Shown: piece after piece, positions 12,101-22,556 of the stretch
How positions within the stretch are numbered: the stretch's first letter is position 1
Layout: every line of letters starts with the position of its first letter
Made by a program: the position numbers and the translations under genes
The notes under the pieces: model-generated
The model's input: the letters and a program-made list of their open reading frames with translations, nothing else
Database searches by the model: none
What the model was told of the DNA's origin: nothing
Source: Apus apus
Taxonomy: Eukaryota; Chordata; Aves; Apodiformes; Apodidae
Direction: 5' to 3'
Length of the DNA stretch: 64,000 nt
Assembly (NCBI RefSeq): GCF_020740795.1
Contig: NC_067287.1
Coordinates: 16,941,501-17,005,500, forward strand

Positions 12101-15100
12101 CTTTGCTGCATAGGGCCACAGTGGGGCTGACCCACACTCAGGGAGATCACCCTCTCTCTGCTCTCTTGCAGGTCCGGTCCTACATAAGGCAGGTCCTGGA
12201 GGGGATCTGCTACCTGCACCAGCACAGAGTCCTGCACTTGGACATCAAAGTGAGTGTGGGGCTCTCTGGGCCCCTCCCACCCCACACCTGCATGGATGGG
12301 CTCCTACCACACTGCAGGGGGCTCAGTCCTGCTGTCAGGGGACATCCCTTCCCTGGGCGAGTCCCCACCTTCTGCCAGCGTCCCTCTGCCTCACACTGTC
12401 CTGTAGCCAGAAAATCTCCTGATGGCGGATTCGAGCAGTGAACAGGTCCGGATCTGTGACTTCGGAAATGCTCAGGAGCTGACTCCCGAGGAGCCACAGT
12501 ACTGCAAGTATGGCACCCCCGAGTTCGTGGGCCCCGAGATCGTCAACCAGAGCCCTGTCTCCAGTGTCACAGACATCTGGTAAGGGTAGCCCTAGGGTGG
12601 ACACTGGGCTCCCTGCTATGTCAGGAGGGACTGGGCACCATGGAGGTCTCATGCTGTGCAGTAACCATGGTCTCCTCTCTGCAGGCCCGTGGGGGTCGTC
12701 GCCTACCTCTGGTAAGTGAGTCTGATGGGCTCCCACTGGAGGGACCCCCTTCCTGGCCCCTTTGCCAGCTGCAGTGCTGGGGCTGCAGCTATGCACATTA
12801 GTTCTTGCAGATAGCCTCCTCCTTGGCTGCTCCCACCTCTGCCCTACCTGTGGCACTGGAGCTGGGGTTCGGGGTCCTGTCCTTGGTCCCCTGTACTTGC
12901 CCTGCTGTTCCCCATGTTCCCCTGGCCCAATGACAGTGTCCCCTCCTCTGCAGCCTGACTGGGATCTCACCCTTTGTGGGAGAGAACGACAAGACAACGT
13001 TGATGAACATCCGCAACTACAACGTGGCCTTTGAGGAGAGGATGTTCCAGGGGCTCACACGGGAAGCCAAAGGATTTGTCATCAAAGTGCTGGTCAACGA
13101 CAGGCTGTGAGTGCTGTGGGGTTCCCAGTCCCCATCCTGCCGGTGTGAGCCTTGTGCTCGAGGAAGGGTGGGGACCCCTGTTCTTTGGGGTGCCCAAGGG
13201 CAGGTCAGCTGCACAGCCCTGCGAGGGTGCAGCAAGGGCAGCCAGAATCCCCTGCTCCTCTCTGGGCTGGCCAAAGCCCCCCAGTTCTCACCCAGTGACC
13301 TTGATTCACAGGAGACCTAATGCAGAGCAGACCCTGGAGCATCCCTGGTTCAAGGTGAGTCTGGACGAGAGACTCAGTGTCCAGCGGCAGTGGGGTTCCC
13401 CTGGGCCTGCTGTAGGCTCCATGGGACACCACTGTCCTCTTGCCCTGCAGACGCTGGCCAAGGGGAAGGTCATCAGCACTGATCACCTGAAGCTCTTCCT
13501 CTCCCGTCGGAAGTGGCAGGTGAGGGCAGGAGTTGGGGCTGGAGAAGGGGCAGGCGGAGCTGTGTTCTGGGCAGGATGGGGTGCTGTGTGCTGGGCAGGG
13601 CAGGGTTCTGGGCAGGGTGGGTGATGTGCTGGGTAGGATGGGGTGATGTGCACTGGGCAGGATGATGCTATGTCGCCTGCCTGGGCCTGATCCAGCCCTT
13701 TCCACTGGCTGCAGCGCTCGCAGATCAGCTACAAGTGCAACATGGTGCTGCGTCCAATCCCAGAGCTGCTGGAGGACACGTCCAATCACCTCTCCATTGC
13801 TGTGCCCCGGCACCTCAAGGAGTCACCAGCACTGTCATCCTCCTCAGACTCAGATGACCTGGATGAGCTGCCTTTTATCCCCATGCCCCACCAGATGGAG
13901 TTCTCTGGCTCCCGCATGTCACTCAATGAGATCCCTACGGATGATGAGGCCATTGGGCCACCTGAGGGGCCATGCCTGGAGGGTGTCACACCAGAGGACA
14001 TCTCTGCCATGGAGTGGCAGAGCCAGCGTGTGGGGAAGCCTGGGGTGGCCCTGGGGAAGCGGCCAAGGGGCACTGGTCCACGACGGCCATGCACAGAGGT
14101 GGAGGCACCTGGCTCCTCTGACGAAGAAGCCCCTGAAGCCCAGAAGCGGCCAGAGTACCCCCGCAAAGCCATGAGGAAGGGCTCAAGCCTGGAGTCCCCA
14201 GGAAGCACCCGTAGGGGAGAACTGAAGAGGGGTGGCTCTGCCGACAGTGCCCTGCTGATCCAGCAACCCCCAGGGAAAGAGGAGAGGACCGAGGTGGGCC
14301 GGGACTCCCGCCAGGCCCTTGCCAAGGCAGCGTCCATGGAGCTGCCACGGCGGAAGGGGGTTTTGGGGGAGGATGATCATGCCCAGCGCCTGGAGCTGAT
14401 GCGCCAGCGGCTGCTGCGGGGCAGCTCTGGAGACGGCAAGGTCAGTGGCCTGCGGGGTCCCCTCCTGGAGACCCTGGGGGTTGGTCCTGAGAAGAAGGTC
14501 CCACGGCCAACCCGGTTGGAGCCACCCGCAGTGCCGCGGCTGGTGCGGGCGGCCTCCAGTGAGGCCACCTCGCCACGCCTCCTCCACACTGAACGCCGCC
14601 TGCAGAAGAGCAGCTCCTTCAGCCATGGGGACGCCGAGCCTGTTGTCCGGCACCGCCGCTCTGGTGCACCCCTGGAGATCCCGGTGGCCTGCCTGGAGGC
14701 CCAGCAGCTGAAGGAGTCTCCTTCGCTCTCAGCCCTTTCTGACACCCGGCCCCCAATCTCACCGGACACACCTGGCTCACCAACACCCCCTGTGGTAGAG
14801 ATCACCACCCCCCAGGTCCCCACTGTCAAGGCTGCCTTGGACAGGAGGCATGTTCCAGAGGAGCGTGGCCAGCCCAGAACCACTATGGCTGCCACCACCA
14901 CAGGGAAGAAGCCCATGGTCAGGGTGCAGGAGGAGAAGACACCCACCAAGGCTGCTGGAGCCAGTGGGGAGGGGGCTGCCAGGATGGGAGCACCCATCCC
15001 ACTGCAGCCCCTGGCCGCTGGCACCCAAGCTTTCAAAATGTCTTCCTACGCCAAGGTCATGCAAGCCATGGGAGCTGTGCGAGATGAGGAGCCAGCCACT

Positions 15101-18100
15101 GAGGAAGCCCCCCAGCCCCCACCCGCCACCCCTGCTGAGCCACCTGTGCCAGCAGCACCAGCACTGAGGAAGGAGGCAAAGCCCACCAGCTCCTCTAGTT
15201 CCCTGCTCATCCAGGACATCGACTCAGAGGAGGTCTTTGAGGCCAAGTTTAAGCGGGGCCGGGAATCATCACTCAGCCGGGGGCTGAAGCTCCTCACCCG
15301 CTCCCGCTCCGAGGACCGACACCTGGCCAGCCCCCTGGCCCCTGATGAGGGCATCTACCGTCCCACACCAGCCGGCGTGCCCCTGGAGCTGCGCAGGGAC
15401 CAGCCCACTGGGCTGGCAGCCAAGTCCAAGTCAGTGCAGGACCTGCACGAGGTGGAGAAGGATGGGGGCTTCCTCCGGAGGATGTCTGTGCTTCTCAAGC
15501 GGACCCCACCTGCCGAGCGGAAGAAGAGCAAGGGGGAGGATGGAGGTGGTGAGACCCCATCCAGCAGGCGCCGTTTTTCCTGGAGCCTGGCCCGGGGCAG
15601 CTCCAAGGAGCGGAGGGACTCAGAGAGCCTCAAGTCAGAGTCGGGGGGTGGCGGGGAGAGCGAGTCACCAGCGGTGGCTGTGCGGAGGAAGATCAGCGCC
15701 ACAATGGATCGGGTCTCTGCACGGCTGCGCAGCCTGTCGGATGAGCGGCCGGAGGGCGAGGGGTCCGGGGAGCTCCGCCGCACCAGCTCCGAGGGGGAGA
15801 GCCTGCAGCCGGGGCTGCCCCCGGCACCCGCACCCTCCTCTGAGTCCCTGCGTTCGGAGGGCAGCACCCACTCCTCTGCCTCCACCAAAGGTGAGCGCTG
15901 AGGGGGGTTCCTGCCGGCACCCCGTGACCCAGCTGCCCTGGGCACAGCTGCTCCGGCTCGGCCCTGCCCTCAGATGCCCCGCGTGTCTGCAGGCGGGGGC
16001 GAGGGCCAGAAGCGGTCCCGCTGGGAGCGCTGGGGACTCTCACGGAGCAAGAAGGAGAAGGTGGCCTCGCAGCCCAGCATCCCTTCCAGCCTGCTGCGGG
16101 AGGAGGGACCCACCGCCGGCCGGCCCCACACACCCAGTGAGTCGGGTAGGTGCAGACCTGGGACGGGATGGCGGGTGCCCATCGCTGTCCCAGGCTGAGC
16201 ACCCCCACTCTTCTTTTCAGATTTCCCCCCCATTTTCCACATCAAGCTGAAGGACCAGGTGCTGCTGGAAGGCGAGGCGTTGACCCTCTGCTGCCTGCCT
16301 GCTGGCAGCCCAACCCCCAGAATCCTCTGGATGAAAGGTGCAGGAGCTGCCTGTGCTGCCCCCGTGGGTGGGCACCAGGGGGACAATGTCGCATCCCTGT
16401 TCTCTGCTCCCTCCTGCAGACAAGAAGTCCCTGCAGCCAGACAATGCACTGAACGTAGTCTCCTGCAAGGATGGCCGGCAGATGCTCACCATTGCCAAGG
16501 TCTCCAGGAAGGATGCTGGGCTGTATGAGTGTGCAGCTGCCAACGCCCTGGGCACAGCCATCAGCTCCTGCACGCTGGCTGTGGCACGTAAGGAGGCGAG
16601 GGGGAGGACGCCCTTTGGGGAGAGAGCTGCTGCTCTGGGGGGAAGAGAGCATGTGCCAGGCATGGGCTCTGGGGCTGGGGACTGATCAGAGCAGGTCACT
16701 TGAGCTCTACTCTACCCACCTGGAAGAGATGAGGACCTTTAAAGTGGGACAAGCTGGTTTTGCATGGGCACCTCCAGCATCTCCAAGACCTTGTGTTGTG
16801 CTGCCGTTGTCCCACAGCAGCTCTGCCCTGCCCCTGGCCGGGCATCCAGCCTGTCCTTTCTGTGCCCTTGCAGGGCTCCCTGGGCGGCCAGGCACCCCGG
16901 AGATCCCCCAGAAGTACAAGAACACGGTGCTGGTGCTGTGGAAGCCTGCGGAGAGCAAAGCCCCCTGCACCTACACGCTGGAGCGCAGGCTGGAAGGTAT
17001 GTGGGACTGCCTCTGGTCCCCAGGGAGCCACAGCCAGAAAGATGGGCTCACCTGGGGACACCAAGCAAGGACAAAAGTGTCCGATGTCCTTGCTACTGCC
17101 TGGGGCTTGGCAGGGTTCTGGGCCCAGTCCCTGGTCTGCCCCTGCCTCATCTTGCCCCACACTGGCAGGGGAGCATGAGTGGAAGATCATCAGCACTGGC
17201 ATTGCTGACTGCTACTTTAACGTGACGGATTTGCCCCCTGGGAGTGCTGCCAAGTTTCGAGTGGCTTGTGTCAACAAGGCTGGACAGGGGCCCTACAGCA
17301 CCCCTTCTGGGAAGGTGCACCTCGAGGTAGCAGGTGAGTGAGCCCTGTCCTGCGGGGTGTGGCGCAACCATGGGGCTGGGTGTGGGGCTGTGGCCTCTAT
17401 GATGCTCCGAGGTCCTTGAGTCCTGAAGGATCTCACCCTCAGGGATTTGGGGAAACAGAGTGCTGCTTATACCCTGCTTCTGGCCTCCCTCCACATGGCT
17501 TACACTTCCCTTTGCTCCCCACAGATGCCCAAGCATCCCCAGCCAAGGACATTGTCATCCCTGTCCCTGAGAAGATGGCTTCCAGCCGCTCAACCCAGAC
17601 ATCCGTGGGGCAGCTGGAGCCACCAGCCGTGGGGGTCCCCCCCACCACGCCACCCCGCAAGAACAAGGGAGTGGTGAAGAAGGCAGATGGGGTGGCACAG
17701 GCGGATGTCCCCCCAGAGGTTCTCCAGCCCCCCATGCTCCCCATGGAGGGGCCGCAGCCAGACCCGGAGCTCCCACCCAACCTCACTGTCTGTGTGCCCC
17801 CAGAGCTGACATTCACCCCCCCTCGGACTGCTGCCACACCCCACACAGACGCCCCCACTCGGGGCTCCCCTGCATCCCCCACGGACACGTCCCCACCACC
17901 CCGGGCTCCATCTCCTTCCAAGTTCTCCCCCATTTCCACAGTGTCGACCACCCCAAGTTCAGCCCCCACACTGTCCCACACCCCCAATGCCACACCCATG
18001 CGGAAGATGCCCCCCTACATGGTCACTTCCTTCGTCTCCATGCCCCCCACATCACCTCCTGTGCAGGAGCCCACCAGCACCACCCCATCCTCCAAGGAGG

Positions 18101-20171
18101 CCACAGCTGAGAGTGGGGTCCCAGGGGCTAAGGATGGCACGGCTCTGCGGCAGGGTGTCCCCCAAAAGCCCTACACTTTTCTGGATGAGAAGGCGAGGTG
18201 AGTAGCAGTGGGACAGAGTGCTCTGCCAGGGGTATTCCCCCTGCCCAGCACCCCACACGGGGGATGCTGAACACCATTCTGTGCTGCAGGGGTCGCTTTG
18301 GGGTGATCCGGCTGTGCAAGGAGAACTCCACGGGGAAGCACTTCATGGCCAAGATCGTGCCCTATGAGGAAGAGAGGAAGCAGAGCGTGCTGCAGGAGTA
18401 TGAGATCCTCAAGGCCCTGCACCACGAGCGCATCATGGCCCTGCATGAGGCGTACATCACCCCTCGATACCTGGTGCTCATCTGTGAGAACTGTGCTGGC
18501 AAGGAGATCCTCTACAGCATCGTGGACAGGTACGGATGGGTGCTGGGCTGCTGGGGACAGCTGCCAGCACAGGGCCACTCACTGATGCCACTTGTCCCCA
18601 GGTTTCGCTACTCGGAGGACGACGTGGTGAGCTATGTGCTGCAGCTCCTGCAGGGCCTTGAGTACCTGCACGGCCACCGCATTGTGCACCTCGACATCAA
18701 GCCAGATAACATCATTGTCTCGGGCATGAATGCCCTCAAGATCATCGATTTTGGCAGCGCCCAGACCTACAACCCTCTTGTGCTGCGGCAGCTGGGGCGG
18801 CGTGTTGGGACCCTGGAGTATATGTGTGAGTGGGGCACTGGGGTTGTGGTGGCATGGGTACGGGGATGGGGACAGCAACAGATCTGGGGTACGCCTGTGC
18901 CTGAGGTGTGCATGTGTACCCATGCGCTGTAGGGTTTGGGGATAGGGAGGAATTGAGGTGTTCTTGGGAAAGCTGGGGGTCTTTGGGGTGCTAGGGGTGT
19001 TTGTTGAAGGTTTCTGTAGGGTTTCTGGGTTCAGTGGGAGAGTCTGGGTGCTCTGGGGCAGTTGGGTTATCCTTGGAGGTGCTGGGCTCTGTTGGGGTAT
19101 TGGGGTGCCAGGGAGGGGTGCAGGAGAATGTAATGGTGGGGTGCTGTGGGTGCTGAAGATGCTCTGGGTGATGTGGGTGCAGGGGATGCTGGGGTGCTGG
19201 GCATTATGTAGTGCATATGACATCCCTGCTCCCCTGCCTGCAGCGCCAGAGGTGGTGAAGGGGGACCCAGTGGGCTCTGCAGCAGACGTCTGGGGTGTTG
19301 GCGTCCTTACCTACATCATGTAAGAGATGGGGCTGGTGGGGGTCGATCACCCTGAGCTGTATCCAGCCCCACCCAGGGCTCAATGCCGTGGTGGACACCA
19401 GGCTGGTGGTAGGCTGGGGGTTGCTGCAGCACTGCAGACCCTTCCCAGCTGGACATGGGGATTGAGACCCTGGGTGACTGTGGCTGTTCCAAAACAGGGA
19501 TGGGTGGATGGGGGGTCCTGGGTACCCTCCCACCGGTGTCCCTCAGCCTCCTGTGCCACCCCTCCATTCTCACAGGCTTAGTGGACGGTCCCCGTTCTTC
19601 GAACTGGACCCCATTGAGACAGAGAATCGCATCCTGGCAGGGCGCTTTGATGCCTTCAAGTTGTACCCCAACGTCTCACAGGGTGCTGCCCTCTTCATCC
19701 GCAAGGTCCTCGCTGTCCACCCCTGGTGAGTGCCTGGCCCAGCTAGGGAAGGCATATGACCCTGGACTGTGCCTGTGACCAGACCAGGTGGGCAGCATGA
19801 GGGATCCTCAAGACATCATCAGTGGGACCCTGGGATCCATCCCTGCTTTTGGAGAAGGCTGGGACCTCCTCAGTCTTGCAGGGCAGGGGTGGTGGCCAGG
19901 TTTAGGAGATGCAGTGGTGGTGGGCACCCTGCAGCCCCTGACACGGAGCCACCCCTGCCCCAGGAGCCGCCCCACGGTGAAGGACTGTTTTGCCAACGCC
20001 TGGCTCCAGGATGCCTACCTGATGAAACTGCGCCGCCAGACCCTGACCTTCACCACCAACCGCCTCAAGGAGTTCCTGGTGGAGCACCAGCGGCGCCGTG
20101 GGGAGGCTGTCACCAAGCACAAGGTCTTACTCCGCTCCTACCAGGGTGGTCAGCCACCGGGGCCACAGTAG
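191..20171 (+). CDS. SPEG: SPEG, striated muscle preferentially expressed protein kinase (3' portion, partial at left)
   Basis: Giant muscle protein of the obscurin/MLCK kinase family; known to sit at the triad and act in calcium handling and myofibril integrity. Joined exons: 191-334, 977-1159, 2731-2957, 3240-3328, 3524-3702, 5836-6096, 7324-7482, 7606-7795, 7930-8159, 8319-8438, 8830-8934, 9057-9263, 9396-9519, 9922-10094, 10532-10644, 10860-11028, 11110-11203, 11555-11755, 11913-11973, 12172-12249, 12407-12579, 12685-12711, 12954-13106, 13312-13354, 13451-13519, 13715-15890, 15993-16145, 16221-16337, 16420-16587, 16874-16996, 17169-17333, 17525-18197, 18290-18529, 18602-18825, 19244-19319, 19576-19725, 19964-20171. 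All phases agree and give 2680 residues ending in TAG. Local domain order: Ig 1-108, Ig 175-274, Ig 275-370, Ig 370-478, Ig 500-594, FN3 594-698, Ig 699-797, Ig 797-891, kinase 905-1170, long linker, Ig 1970-2062, FN3 2062-2158, Pro-rich linker, kinase 2383-2660. Upstream exons lie outside the window. Exon 3 could start at 2719 instead (in frame). Confidence 0.95.
335..976 (+). other. SPEG: SPEG intron, nothing further seen
   Basis: GT-AG intron of 642 bases (phase 1) that splits the first Ig domain of the window between the [12 protein letters not shown] and VSWRKDG halves. I see no repeat, RNA gene or extra exon in it. Confidence 0.85.
1436..1650. repeat. Degenerate minisatellite, unit about 35 bases
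   Basis: Six imperfect copies of a unit anchored on GGGG followed by (A/T)TACC, CTGCCC and CCAACC/CCAAGC. Anchors are near 1446, 1483, 1516, 1550, 1585 and 1622, so the spacing is 33-37 bases. It lies in a SPEG intron just upstream of the internal CpG island. Confidence 0.65.
1780..2430 (+). promoter_or_regulatory. SPEG: Intragenic CpG island with candidate alternative first exon (APEG-1-type promoter)
   Basis: Within the intron 1160-2730 there is a dense CpG-rich block, unlike the surrounding introns, with strings of CGG and CCGG. Inside it, a GC-rich stretch ends in a consensus donor at 2030 (CGCTCCCGG before GTGAGT), suggesting a noncoding first exon ending at 2029 that could splice to 2731 (or 2719). 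In mammals SPEG has an internal promoter that makes the short smooth-muscle transcript APEG-1, whose first Met aligns with the ATG at 2877 here. The promoter role is inference from position and composition. Confidence 0.5.
2877..4873 (+). CDS. SPEG: Predicted APEG-1-like short isoform (alternative product of SPEG)
   Basis: APEG-1 in mammals is a single-Ig protein of about 113 residues starting with MKP and ending soon after EVRG. Here an in-frame ATG at 2877 ([10 protein letters not shown]) lies at the equivalent place in exon 2731-2957. Translation runs through 3240-3328 and 3524-3702 (one Ig domain ending LEVR). A candidate acceptor at 4859 (TATGCAG) opens an alternative terminal exon that adds Gly-Gly-Val-Arg and stops with TAA at 4871-4873, giving about 120 residues. 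Exon parts: 2877-2957, 3240-3328, 3524-3702, 4860-4873. The terminal exon choice is inferred; the poly(A) signal at 5560 supports a transcript end in this intron. Confidence 0.5.
5560..5565 (+). terminator. SPEG: AATAAA poly(A) signal inside SPEG intron (APEG-1-type 3' end)
   Basis: A canonical AATAAA followed within about 20 bases by a GT-rich stretch (GTGCTGTGTGGTGTG), 270 bases before the SPEG exon at 5836. This is where the 3' UTR of the short isoform would end; the 3' UTR would run from 4874 to about 5585. Confidence 0.6.
6097..7323 (+). other. SPEG: SPEG intron, nothing further seen
   Basis: GT-AG intron of 1.2 kb in phase 1. No repeat, conserved block or coding frame of note was found. 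Confidence 0.8.
8526..8595 (-). mobile_element. Short degraded CR1 LINE 3'-end fragment (antisense)
   Basis: The stretch GACAGGATCC...GGTTGGAGGGGACCTC...TCTAATCCAACC reads as the reverse complement of the conserved avian CR1 3' end. It is old and incomplete and lies in the SPEG intron 8439-8829; the rest of that intron looks unique. Confidence 0.55.
11110..13354 (+). other. SPEG: SPEG first protein-kinase domain (exons 17-24 of the window)
   Basis: Catalytic core 1. Visible motifs are the glycine loop (IGRGAFSY, split by the intron before 11555), the ATP-anchoring Lys in FAAKF (exon 11555-11755), the catalytic loop HLDIKPEN (the HLD form usual in this family, exons 12172-12249 and 12407-12579) and CDFGNAQ with an intact DFG. 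All residues needed for phosphotransfer seem present, so the domain should be active. The activation-segment APE triplet reads GPE in FVGPEIVNQ. The 27-base exon at 12685-12711 is a true micro-exon; it is needed to keep the frame between the DIW and LTGISPF motifs. Confidence 0.92.
11756..11912 (+). other. SPEG: Apparent U12-type (minor spliceosome) AT-AG intron in SPEG kinase 1
   Basis: No GT donor after the exon 11555-11755 keeps the reading frame. The sequence at the exon end is GAGCT then ATATCCTCT, matching 8 of 9 positions of the U12 AT-type donor consensus ATATCCTTT. Near the 3' end, 11895-11903 is TTCCTTGAC, an exact match to the U12 branch-site consensus TTCCTTRAC, with its A at 11902, ten bases before the AG at 11911-11912. 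Splicing here joins CT to C and gives Leu-Cys followed by the [14 protein letters not shown] stretch expected for SPEG kinase 1. Confidence 0.8.
13540..13670. repeat. G-rich minisatellite-like tract
   Basis: Five imperfect copies of CTGGGCAGG(A/G)TGGG-type units, with anchors near 13567, 13591, 13608, 13629 and 13653, in the SPEG intron between 13519 and 13715. Confidence 0.5.
13715..15890 (+). other. SPEG: Large SPEG inter-kinase exon (2176 bases)
   Basis: A single open exon that begins with the last helix of kinase 1 (RSQISYKC) and continues as about 720 residues of Ser/Pro/Arg-rich, probably disordered linker. Conserved patches recognisable from SPEG include [74 protein letters not shown] and [14 protein letters not shown]. 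Many RxxS sites are potential kinase targets (inference). The donor at 15891 leaves phase 1, which matches the acceptor at 15993. Confidence 0.93.
18290..20171 (+). other. SPEG: SPEG second protein-kinase domain and C-terminus (exons 33-37)
   Basis: Catalytic core 2, at the C-terminus. Seen in order: glycine loop [12 protein letters not shown]-binding Lys in FMAKIVP, catalytic [15 protein letters not shown] with intact DFG, and the GTLEYM(S)PE segment in which the APE motif reads SPE because the splice at 18825/19244 forms a TCG codon. The C-terminal tail is basic ([11 protein letters not shown]...KHKVLLRSY), as in SPEG. The stop is TAG at 20169-20171. Confidence 0.93.
18930..19200 (+). repeat. 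G/T-rich low-complexity tract in SPEG intron
   Basis: About 270 bases of irregular GGGGT, TGGG and GGTGCTGGG repeats on the + strand with many G-runs of three or more. This could form G-quadruplexes in the pre-mRNA. It fills most of the intron 18826-19243. Confidence 0.5.
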
Positions 20172-21325
20172 CTGGTGCCTCGGCCGCGGCCGCAAGGGGC
20201 TGAGGAGCCAGAGGAACATTCCAGGGGCTGCCGGACGGGGCAGCCGAGGAGGAGCTGGGATATGCTGGGACGAGCCCATGGACCTCGTGTGCTGCCATGA
20301 GGAATGCTGGCAGCTGGCATTATTTTGGCAGTGCCGATGGAGAGGGAAGGTGCTGCCCCAGCCAGTCTGGTGGTGGGGTCTGGCAGTGGGCAGGTGATAG
20401 GAAGCCTTACTGGGAGGAATGAAGAATGTGGCAGAGGGTTGGGAGAAGGATGGAATGGGAGTGGGGGAGGCGGGGGCAAGGGAAGACCCAGGTGGGAACA
20501 GGAGAGCCACTGGCCAGCCCTGGCCACGCAGGTCCTGTCAGCTGTGTGCCTTATGCTGCAGCCAGCAGCTGCCCTGGTCACAGCATGGGGGTCCCTGCAC
20601 TCGCCCCAGTTTTGACACCAGTGCCCAAGGACTGAGGCTGCTCCAGTGGTTCCAGCAAAGAGGGACCCACTTGCAGCCTCCTGACACGCCAGCCAGCACA
20701 GCCCCAGTCCCCATGGCTGGGTGCAGGGGCCAGCAGTCCACCACCTTCCACTCCTCCCAGCCCCAGTCCTGGCAAGCAGGTTTGTGGCCCCAGGACTGAT
20801 GCCGGTGCCTTCCCTGGGGCTGTCGGCTGTGCCCCGCACTGGCGGGGGGGAGCTGTCTGGCACCCTGTCTTTGCAGGGGGGCATGCAGGTGCCACGCACC
20901 CCTCCTGCGCCTGCTCAGGCCCACGCTGCTCATGCTCTGCCCACCTGGCTCTGGCCCTCACCCTGCTGCCAGCCTGTCCGCAGACCACCCCGGACCCCCC
21001 TAACCTAATTCTTACCCCCCACCTCACCCCCTGGTGCCACGGCACAGCCCCGGAGGTGCCTTACCAAGCCCCCAGCCCCCTCCTTGCCCCCTTCCTGGCT
21101 GGTGGCAGGATGCTCCAGGGTGTCTGGGGTGGGGGGACGGAGGCAACAGTTGGGCATCTGTCTTCCAGATGCTGCTGTAGAGATAGGGCTTTATTTATTG
21201 ACTCTGGGGAGAAGGCTTCTGCCTGTCCCCATCCCCTCCACCCTGCCAGGCTCCAGAGTTGCCAACGTCCCTGTGGTTTGGAGCAAGCAACATACCAGAG
21301 CAGCAATAAAGAGACTGAGCAGCTG
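20172..21325 (+). other. SPEG: SPEG 3' untranslated region
   Basis: About 1.15 kb from the TAG stop to the first strong poly(A) signal. It is GC-rich with no coding frame of interest, and no repeat was recognised. Confidence 0.75.
21305..21310 (+). terminator. SPEG: AATAAA poly(A) signal of SPEG
   Basis: First canonical AATAAA after the SPEG stop; cleavage is expected near 21325. A CR1 element begins 100 bases later, so the transcript end is bounded. Confidence 0.75.
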
Positions 21326-21424
21326 GTCCCATCTCTGTGCCTTGCTTGGAGGAGAAGAGGGTGTGGGCAGAGCAGGTCTTGGCTGCCACCCAGGGCCAGG
21401 TGCCTTGGGAGGGTCCTGTCCCCA

Positions 21425-22228
21425 GATCATAGAATAATTTTGGTTGGAAAAGACCTTTAAGATCATCAAGAGCAACTGTTAACCAAGCACTGCCAAGTCC
21501 ATCACTAAATCATGTCCCTAAGCACCATATCTACATATCTTTTAGATACCCCCAGGGATGGGGACTCCACTTTTTCCCTGGGCAGCCCATTCCAGGGCCT
21601 GACAACCCTTCTGGTATTTTTTTTTCCTAACATCCAACCTAAACCTCCCCTGACACAACTGGAGACCATTTCCTCTTGTTCTATCTCTTGTTAACTGGGA
21701 GAAGAGACCACCCCCCCACACACCTGGCTACAATCTCTTTTCAAGTAGCTGCAGAGAGCAAGAAGGCCTCCCCTCAGCCTCCTTTTCTCCAGGCTACACA
21801 GCCACAGTTCCCTCAGGAACTGCCCCTCACAGGACTTGTGCTCCAGAGCCTTCACCAGCTTCGCTGCCCTTCTCTGGACACGCTCCAATGTCCTTCTTGT
21901 GGTGAGGGGCCCAGAACTGAACGCAGGATTCCAGGTGCAGCCTCACCAGTGCCGAGGGCAGCGGGACAGTCGCCGCCCCGGTCCTGCTGGCCACACTGCT
22001 GCTGAGACAAGCCAGGGCGCTGCTGGCCTGCTCGGCCACCCGGGCACACCGCGGGCTCCTATTCACCCACCGCCGACCAGCACCCGCAGGTCCCTTTCCT
22101 CTGGGCAGCTTCCCAGCTGCTCTTCCCCAAGCCTGGAGCGCTGCCTGGGGCTGCCGCGACGCAAACACAGGACCCAACACTTGGCCTTGTTGAATCACGG
22201 ACAACCTGCCCCAGCCCACCGGTCCAAA
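21425..22228 (-). mobile_element. CR1 LINE, 5'-truncated, antisense
   Basis: About 800 bases of avian CR1 read on the - strand. The 3' end is at 21425 (complement of CATAGAATAATTTTGGTTGG), followed by the C-terminal part of ORF2; 21691-21888 still translates as [17 protein letters not shown]...SLEKRRLRG, a typical CR1 pol tail. The element fades out near 22228. It contains stops and is dead. It is placed between the SPEG poly(A) site and the GMPPA promoter, and the GMPPA-proximal part is CpG-rich. Confidence 0.9.
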
Positions 22229-22556
22229 CCCCGGGACCCGCCGCCAGGAAGAATTCCGGGTGGGGCGGGGCTGGGAAGGGTGCGGGAAAAGGGGGGAGGG
22301 GCCGGGAGAGCGGGGCGGGGCGGGGCGGGGCGGGCAGGGCGCGCTCCCGCGGGCAGCGCGTGCCCCGGCGGCGGCTCCTCCCTGCGCGCCCCCGCGGCGC
22401 CCCCTGGCGGCCGGCGCGTGCCCCCGGTGCGTGCGTCACCCCGGTGACGCCGGAGGGGCGGGGCCTCGCGCTGCGCTGGCGCGCGGCGGCCGCGTGTGCG
22501 GAAGCGGCGGAGGGCGCGGGGGCGCGCGGGGGCCGCGGGGGCGCGCCGGGGCCGCC
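22229..22556 (+). promoter_or_regulatory. GMPPA: GMPPA promoter and 5' UTR (CpG island)
   Basis: TATA-less, very CpG-rich sequence directly upstream of the ATG. It holds a run of GGGGC units at 22311-22334 (Sp1-type GC boxes) and an inverted repeat at 22433-22450 made of GCGTCACC, CC and GGTGACGC, which contains two TGACG half-sites of the CRE/ATF type. The CpG island continues into exon 1. The exact transcription start cannot be seen. Confidence 0.65.
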
